In this document: positions 57,524 to 64,000 of the stretch, in pieces
How the letters are laid out: every line of letters begins with the position of its first letter
Numbering within the stretch: the first letter of the stretch is position 1
Assembly (NCBI GenBank): GCA_038503065.1
Contig: JBCAMK010000001.1
Span: forward strand, 2,666,001 to 2,730,000
Direction of reading: 5' to 3'
From: Paragyromitra xinjiangensis
Taxonomy: Eukaryota; Ascomycota; Pezizomycetes; Pezizales; Discinaceae
Length of the DNA: 64,000 nt
Notes under the pieces: model-generated
The model's input: the letters and a program-made list of their open reading frames with translations, nothing else
What the model was told of the DNA's origin: nothing
Databases searched by the model: none
Translations under genes and position numbers: made by a program

Positions 57524-60500
57524 TCAGCTTCGTATCTTTAGGGGTTGGAGTTCGCTAGATGCATACCTGCTCTTAGATACTCTGTTTTCTTCATGTCTCG
57601 AGTTTGAATGAGCTTTTAGAAAAGCTATATTGGTAGTGAGACGCACTACTAACTTGTGCGTTCTTGGGAAATGATCTCTTCTGGTCTTAAGAGCTCTCTC
57701 GAGATATTGTAGCCCTAATTCTCTTTGGTGAATGTTGATAAGTGCGACCCCGAGGTTATTCATAGTTGTAGCTGTAGTCGGGTGACTCTCGCCATAAGAC
57801 TCCTCGAATGACCCCAGAGCAACCTCGTAGAAAGACACGGCCCTGGTAAAATGACCACGCTGGCAGTAAAAATTCCCAGTCTTATGGTACGCCAAGGCCG
57901 TTAGGGGATTATCACGACCCATCTTCTTTTCTAGTAAGCTCCGCGCTTTTTCATATTCCGCTTCCGCTTCAGCTACTTTCCCTTGCCCATTAAGGATATC
58001 TGCTCTTTGAACAGTAATTACCCCGACCCCACAGCCATCAGGACTAAACCTATCCTTGACATGCTCTAGAGCCCGTGAGTTGTACTTCTCTGCTTCATCG
58101 AACCATCCTAGATCCAATAAGATCCAGCAGAGGGTCAGCTCGATCCACGCCAGTGTCTGTTTGTTTGGAAACACCGAAGCATATTCCCGGTTTGACAACT
58201 CAAGGCCTGCTTTGCACGACTCTGAAAGCTCCTTGAGAAGCTCCTTTACTTCCTCTGTGAGAAGAGGAGCTTGGTTAAAACCCTCGGTGTTGTTAATTGA
58301 AGGCTCGTATATGTCACCCAAAATGTCTCCTCTGAGTTGACAATGCTTTGCCGTGACAAGGTAATTTTGGGCTATGAAGAGTGCAAAACGAAGAGTGTTA
58401 TTCCCAGGATCGATCAGTCGTTTTCTTTCATAGACCCGGATGGCTTTTTGATGGTATAAACATGCATCCTTAAATTTTGTATTGAATACAAGTATTCTGC
58501 CATAGTTGCAGTAGGCCCATGCAGTGAGGACGTGATCATCCCCAAGAGCAGATTCGAAGAGGTTGACCGATGTTGAGCCCAGATTTTTGGCCTCTACCAA
58601 GTTTCCGTGTCGCATGTGATTCCACGCTAGATTCATCTGGATGTGAGGGACAACGTGACCTTCCTCCGTCCACTTCATGTCAAGTGACATCTTAAACAGT
58701 CTTTCCCCTTGTCTGTTGTCTATCTCCAGGATATACAAGGCAGCTCGTTGCAGTAAACTGCCAAATTTTTCAATCTCCTCACCCTGCAAATAATTCTCGT
58801 AATTCTTAACCAACGACAAGACGTGGTCTATCAATTTCCGACATTCCCCAGCATGTTTCACAACCCCCGGAAAGATCGCTTCAGAAGAAGCATAAGGTTT
58901 TGGAAATCTAGACTCCAATAAGACTGCTACGGAGCAAAAAGTTTGGATCCTTTCTTCATGTGTCATACGAAGGATGGTTGTGATCTGAACCATTCGGTTG
59001 ACCAAAAGCGCGCCTCCGGTAGAGGAAGTAACAAGGGAAGATCTTGTTAAGGCGTGAATGGTAGCTTGATAACTGGGAAAAATCATTAGTGACGCTCGCT
59101 ACATGCATATCTCCACTACCTCTGTTCACTTACTCTACATCTGTGGGAAATAACATTCCTTTGTCAGGAAACAAGTTGACATTTCTGAAAATATCCGCTG
59201 GCATTCCGTCATGATCAACCCAGGCCAGACACTGAAGCGCATAAGCCCCTCTATAGTTTGTGGTCCTCAGTGTGTCATACGACGCTTCCCATGTTTTCCC
59301 GAGGACTGCTCTCTGTGCCCTGGGCATCTCGCTGTCGATCTCGAGGAGGAGTTTGTTTTGTGCCGGATCCCGATATTGTATAAGGAGATCCCTGATAGAT
59401 CTTCCAGCACCGAGTGTTGCCACTGCGTGGCAAAGAGTGATGGGTAACGCTCCAATTTCACACACAAGGTCTGCGGCCACGCTACGCTCCTCATCTAGTT
59501 TCGGCCGCGAATACCTTTTGGTAAGAAGCGACTCCAAGAAATCAATTCCTTCAGGTATCGAGAACTCGCTCACTTGGATTCTGTGACATAAGAACCTTGC
59601 TGGAGCAACACAGTCTCGAGTAGTTATGATAACATTACCGTTTCCACCTAGAGGCCAGTACTCATCGATAAGATTGATACCATCCGCGTTATCAAATACT
59701 AGAAGCCAGGGGAAAGTCGCTGATGAAAGTCGTATCTTCACTTGATCAATCATCCCCGCTTTGTCGCCAAGGTATTCGTTGGGAATTTCCAAACGCGTGG
59801 CTATAGTGCGGAAGCTTGAATTAAGCTTCTGTTCGGTATCTGCTGCAACCCAGAGGATCCAGTGAAACTTGGAACGCTGAGTATGTGCGTATTGTTGGAC
59901 AATCATGCTTTTTCCAACACCAGCCGTTCCGTAGAGACATACGGCTAGCAGCGTGGGGGCTAAACTTGTTGAATTGCCGAGGTAGGTCTCAAGATCGCCC
60001 AGAATGTCACTTCGACCGATGAAATCCAGATTTTGGCTGTCAGGGACCTGGAAAATTGGTCCATTCTCATTTCTATGCCTTCCCTCACGGTAAACAATAA
60101 TTGAGGCGAGAGATACCTCGCCATCGACATGTTTGAGGTTGGTTTCCAGATTTTTCTCAATCTCGCCGTAGAGGCAATCAAAACCTTGAAGAGGTCTTAC
60201 AAAGAATCGTTTCCCTATGCAACATCATCACGGTAAGCTCTTGAGAATATATAGGCTACCGGAATACAGATAATTTTGACTACAGAGTACTTACACCAAA
60301 TATCCTTCCGTAAATAGCGTATAACCTCAAGATAAAATCTCAGGATATCAGCATATGCTGCTTTTAGCGCCTCATGTAACTTAGGCTGGTGCGGGAGTTG
60401 TTCTTCTATCCGCTGAAGTCGATCTAGAATCTTTGTGATGTTGTGTAGATGGTTTGAGACCATCCCTATTCTTTGGAGAGCAAAATTCCCCATCTTAGTG

Positions 60501-60902
60501 GGTAGTTAGCTCTAAGCTTCCCCAGATGAAGACAATAGCGACATACTTGAAGTGCTACCCGGAATATTCCCCAAGCTATCGAAGCACATTTATCGGCATT
60601 AGACATCACGTCAAATGCTTGATAAAAGCCTTCGAATGTCTGGAGAAACGGTTGCATTTTTTGAAGTATCTTTGAGATAAATGGAGAACGATGTTTTTTC
60701 AGAAGATCATTAAGTTGCACCCGTACAGCCTCTATTCCCGGGTTCTCTAGCATCTTCATTTCTTCCTCACTTAATTCGCTCCGGACCTTGTCAAGGAACT
60801 CTGTCCGAACACTTTCCCATCCAGATCTCAAAGACACAATTAGTGTGGAAGAACATACAGTGGAAGAACCCTGGCTACTTACTGATCGGATGAAGCTTGC
60901 AT
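57524..60902 (-). CDS. NB-ARC/TPR STAND protein (fungal NLR-like)
   Basis: Five minus-strand exons (60902-60883, 60826-60547, 60493-60295, 60214-59134, 59072-57524) give 1,042 residues in frame. The 20-bp first exon is optional, since ATG 60837 in exon 2 also works. The N-terminal helical region (PFISKILQKMQPFLQTFEGF, IAWGIFRVALQ) resembles N-terminal domains of fungal STAND proteins. NB-ARC: FIGRSDILGDLETYL, the P-loop GTAGVGKS (about residues 262-269), WLLVFDNAD (Walker B, about 340), GNVIITTRD and GALPITLCHA. C-terminal tetratricopeptide repeats: GDDHVLTAWAYCNYGRI, DLGWFDEAEKYNSRALEHV, TALAYHKTGNFYCQRGHF, HPTTATTMNNLGVALINIHQ. No frameshift or stop. Such proteins are candidate sensors in fungal non-self recognition or programmed cell death. 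No effector gene is evident beside it. Confidence 0.88.
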
Positions 60903-63251
60903 CACTGTGGCACCTGAAGAATAAATATGCATAAACTAAATGATTTATGTAGAGGTTAATCAGGTAGATCGGGGCTCAAGCGGGACCTCTTTAAGGAAGA
61001 CTGCACAGATATCACACTTGGGTATTTCTCCAGATCTCAAGCCTAACGCGATGTTCTCAGCCTACACTATAGCATCATCGGTAATTGCAGAGTTCGTATA
61101 TCTGAAAGATATGTTACCAATTGAAGATTGGATCATAAAACGTGGTCTGCCTTGTCACTACAAAACTTTACGAGGCTATGAGACAGAAGCCCTACAGCAG
61201 TGTTTAAAATTAATCTAGACTAGCTGACAAGCTGCACGAACTCTACACGAAATCTCAGCCAAAGTGCTCGAAGCATGTAAAAAAAGGCCATATCATGCCT
61301 CTCGATGATATCAATAGTGACTTTTGCTTCACTCTCGCCGAATCACACCAACAGACTAAGTCGTCAGCTTGCACCTACATTTTTGATTCCCTGAGTACGC
61401 ACCCAGTTTTAAATGTCCTTATTCGCTTCGAACTTCAGGAAAAGCATTTCAATCCTTAAAAATGTGATAATGTCTATCAAAAGGCACCATATAAAATATA
61501 TCTGATAAAGCTAGCCAGTATCATATCCTGGTAGTGGGGCGCTGCTAACAGACCGCATTAGCTAAAAGTAGTACTTCGCACTCATACATATCCTAGCTGA
61601 GAGCGCGTGGGAATTATTTCTATCTATCAACCAAGAACAATCGCCCCGGGTCCAACAAAAGCGAGGCAGGTTGAAATTACCGCAAGGCAGGCGACTTAAG
61701 AATCTCTTGCCAACACATTATCGGATCCAGGGCTCTCATCTAGGAAAAAGGTGAGATTTGTGCTTTTAAGGTAGAAAGGCCCCAGTGGCGTGGAATCCAT
61801 GTTCCCCATATGCAGAAGATATCAAAATGCACCCATATGATGAAATATTATCATGCTTATGATAGTTAGCCGCTCGATCCTATCGTTGACTCCCCATGAA
61901 CAGTTGCGGCTCTGAAATCTGGGTTTTGTTCACTTCCTAGGATAGTTACTCAGTCTTTCTAACGAGGTTGAGAACTTGACTACTCACACGCGTCATTCAC
62001 TATAAAAGAATACAAACAGCGCACCGAATAGACAGACATTTGCTTCTTTTCGGTTTTTTCGAGGTTTCCCAAAAGGTTTTGGCCTTGAGAATAGATTAGA
62101 TAGATTACCCATTGACTACACGAGCTTCGGCTCCAGGGTAAGATCAGCCAAGGGAGAGAGGGCTATGTGCTTCCCTATTCCCCGCTTCCTCCATGCTTTT
62201 ATTTGCGCTTTGCAGGGAAGGCTACGGTGGCCTAGTCTAATTAATACTAGGCTCACTTGAAATATTATTTCAGAGGATAACTAGCCACTCTACTTAAAAA
62301 AATCCATGTTAAAGTTAGTGAGAGTATCTAGCTCTGATCCCAGGAAGCATTATCCAGAATATTTATTAACCAACAACAATATCGATACAGCAAAGAAATA
62401 ACCAGCGAGACTCTATGAGCTATATTCGACTCTCAGCTAGACAACCAAATCAAAACTTCTAGCCAACCGCAGTTATGCCCTTCTCGCTACTGAATGAGTT
62501 GTTAACTAATACAATATCAGCCCACCACCTACGCGACCCCCAAGTATATATAAGATCTTGTGTGTGGTGTAATAAATGTTACATTATATTATTTTGGAAA
62601 AAACTTCTATCCATTCACCGAGATATGCAGAGATCAGACGGTTATCGTGTATGATAATCGAATGCCATAACCCAATTGGTTGCATGCGCTTAAAGAACTA
62701 TCTACTTGTAAAGGCACAGCAGATATTCCACCACCTTTGGTTGCATATGCCTCACCTGCATTTGTGATATAAGTTCTCGCCCTAAATTTGAAGAATGGTG
62801 CAAGTTAGACGATGCACGCAAAGAGCCCCGTTATCCCTGTCCACCCCTCATAGATTAAGCCAACAATTGCAACTACTCGACGACACTTTTTTTAGTTAAG
62901 ATTTTCCCTCTAAATCCCTTACCTAAATCGCAAGAAAAAACAGTAATTAATTGCCTTGCCCTGTGATATTACCATTCTATTCTGTATCACATAAAGATGC
63001 CTGCATACCAGGTGCTCCAGAGAAAAGTAAAACACTTGGAACAGTCCCTGGAACATTACTGGCGGGATCATCCACGGGCGGCTGCATGTACAGTAAAACC
63101 TATCGTAATTCCAGCCCATCATATTTCCATATCTATCATATTTCCAGCCAGCAGCTACCGCAAAGTTTTTCCTATGGATATCTTGCTGACAAGCCCTTGG
63201 GTTAGGGTTGTCGAGACTCTAAGCGCCGCCCAGAAACGTATTCAAGTTCTA

Positions 63252-63444
63252 TACCGTATAAACTCGGTCATAACGAAGTGGCCTGGACTGAGACTGCATG
63301 ATAGAATAAATATCTCGGTCGACTTCAGGCTTAGTTACAGCCAGTAAATAAGCAACTCAAGCCCTTACTCGCAGCCATTCAGAGTGTGGGTATGTCTTGC
63401 AGTCTCAGCCCAGGCCACTTTGTTATGACCGAATTTATACGGTA
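63252..63444. repeat. 47-bp-arm inverted repeat
   Basis: Arms 63252-63298 (TACCGTATAAACTCGGTCAT...) and 63398-63444 are complementary at 44 of 47 positions; the three differences are transitions. The arms begin at a TA, as at termini of TA-targeting (Tc1/mariner-type) elements, but no transposase is present. Confidence 0.8.
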
Positions 63445-63520
63445 CCTATCATAACTCCAGCCAAACTCCGGGAACAGCCAACTAGAATTATGATAGGTTT
63501 TAATGTATTGTACTCGTAAA

Positions 63521-63617
63521 TGACTGACGTTTGTGCACCAGGCTGGGCCCGTGCCCCATACACTTCCTATGATTTTGTATGGTATGCAGGCCCAACCCGG
63601 TGTACAAACGCCAGTCA
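63521..63617. repeat. 29-bp-arm inverted repeat
   Basis: Arms 63521-63549 (TGACTGACGTTTGTGCACC...) and 63589-63617 are complementary with four mismatches, all transitions. The centre contains a further weak palindrome around CATACACTTCC / GTATGG. Confidence 0.75.
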
Positions 63618-63639
63618 ATTGCAGGTGTTATCTTAGCAC

Positions 63640-63721
63640 ATGCATGAACTGCTAGGCTCCTACTGCCTATAGCTGCTGCGCACTGTAGGCAACCCGCGCA
63701 GTATGGGCTGGGCACGAGACC
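63640..63721 (-). repeat. Dispersed repeat, second copy of the 25.24 kb family
   Basis: Its reverse complement begins GTCTCGTGCCCAGCCCATAC and continues to GCAGCAGCTATAGGCA, matching 25243-25291 apart from a short insertion and transitions. Confidence 0.7.
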
Positions 63722-64000
63722 AATAAACCACCTACTTTTACGCACCACTTGTACCAAACTAGGTGTTCGTCAGGAGTCTCTTACCTGTTACCCAAAAGGG
63801 GGGAACACACCCGGGCTGAGACGGTATGAAGAGAGCTGTGTCCTAGGTAGCTAGTTGGTCTAAGGCATCAAGGCTTAATTACAACCAGTTAATAGGTATC
63901 AATCTAAATAAAGCAGACGGTCAGAATTATGGCGCCTCAGCCAGGAACAGTACTAAATTTTGTTCTACTGTCAGCCTCGATGTGCTTCTTCTTGGCGAGA

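Larger units (their letters stand above)
60903..64000. other. Gene-free end of window with clustered inverted repeats
   Basis: No recognisable gene. Between 63080 and 63720 several inverted repeats and a dispersed repeat are packed together (listed separately). 61200-62900 is AT-rich with many stops. Confidence 0.5.

Overview
The window reads as nuclear DNA of a filamentous fungus, most likely an ascomycete of the Pezizomycotina. Gene models need short GT-AG introns (about 40-95 bp). The gene content is typical of such genomes: a GH74 xyloglucanase, a Ser-rich GPI-type surface protein, an isocyanide-synthase/TauD fusion, a fungal NB-ARC/TPR (NLR-like) receptor, a very long ankyrin protein and a Plavaka-type DNA transposase. 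Intergenic DNA is AT-rich with several MITE-like inverted repeats whose arm mismatches are mostly transitions, which is compatible with past RIP. No genus can be assigned from the sequence alone.

Layout. 1-2.6 kb: one decayed host-type gene (IEAK/nuclease-like fold) with frameshifts and a stop. About 2.6-15.6 kb: a repeat-dense block that I interpret as one roughly 13 kb composite DNA transposon. Its two ends share inverted motifs (a perfect 13-mer plus two shorter subterminal motifs). It carries a frameshifted SNF2 helicase and possible upstream exons, a frameshifted Plavaka-type transposase, a proline-rich ORF and an array of truncated ubiquitin units. A distinctive minisatellite built on TGTCAGAGT / TGTCGAGT recurs through this block, repeatedly inside introns, and I did not see it elsewhere in the window. 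15.6-17.6 kb: a poly(A)-ended retroelement-like 3' end and a large GC-rich minisatellite.

17.6-64 kb is ordinary host sequence with nine gene models. They are a secreted GPI-type protein (+) and a small secreted protein (-) that converge; GH74 xyloglucanase (+); isocyanide synthase-TauD fusion (+) whose oxygenase half lacks its metal-binding segment; two unrecognised genes (-), one with an internally duplicated domain; a CorA-like transporter (+) with GMQ in place of GMN; a 1,820-aa ankyrin protein (+); and an NLR-like STAND protein (-). Seven of these are multi-exon models that I closed in frame across every splice (total length divisible by three). Gene-free stretches at 17.6-21.5, 23.8-27.5, 30.2-35.6, 37.5-39.5, 42.5-45.2, 54.6-57.5 and 60.9-64 kb hold AT-rich sequence and small inverted repeats.

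I see no biosynthetic cluster around the isocyanide synthase. The host genes look like a mix of wall/plant-polymer degradation, surface, transport and non-self-recognition functions. The most unusual part of the window is the 13 kb element with its intron-resident minisatellite and ubiquitin-remnant array.
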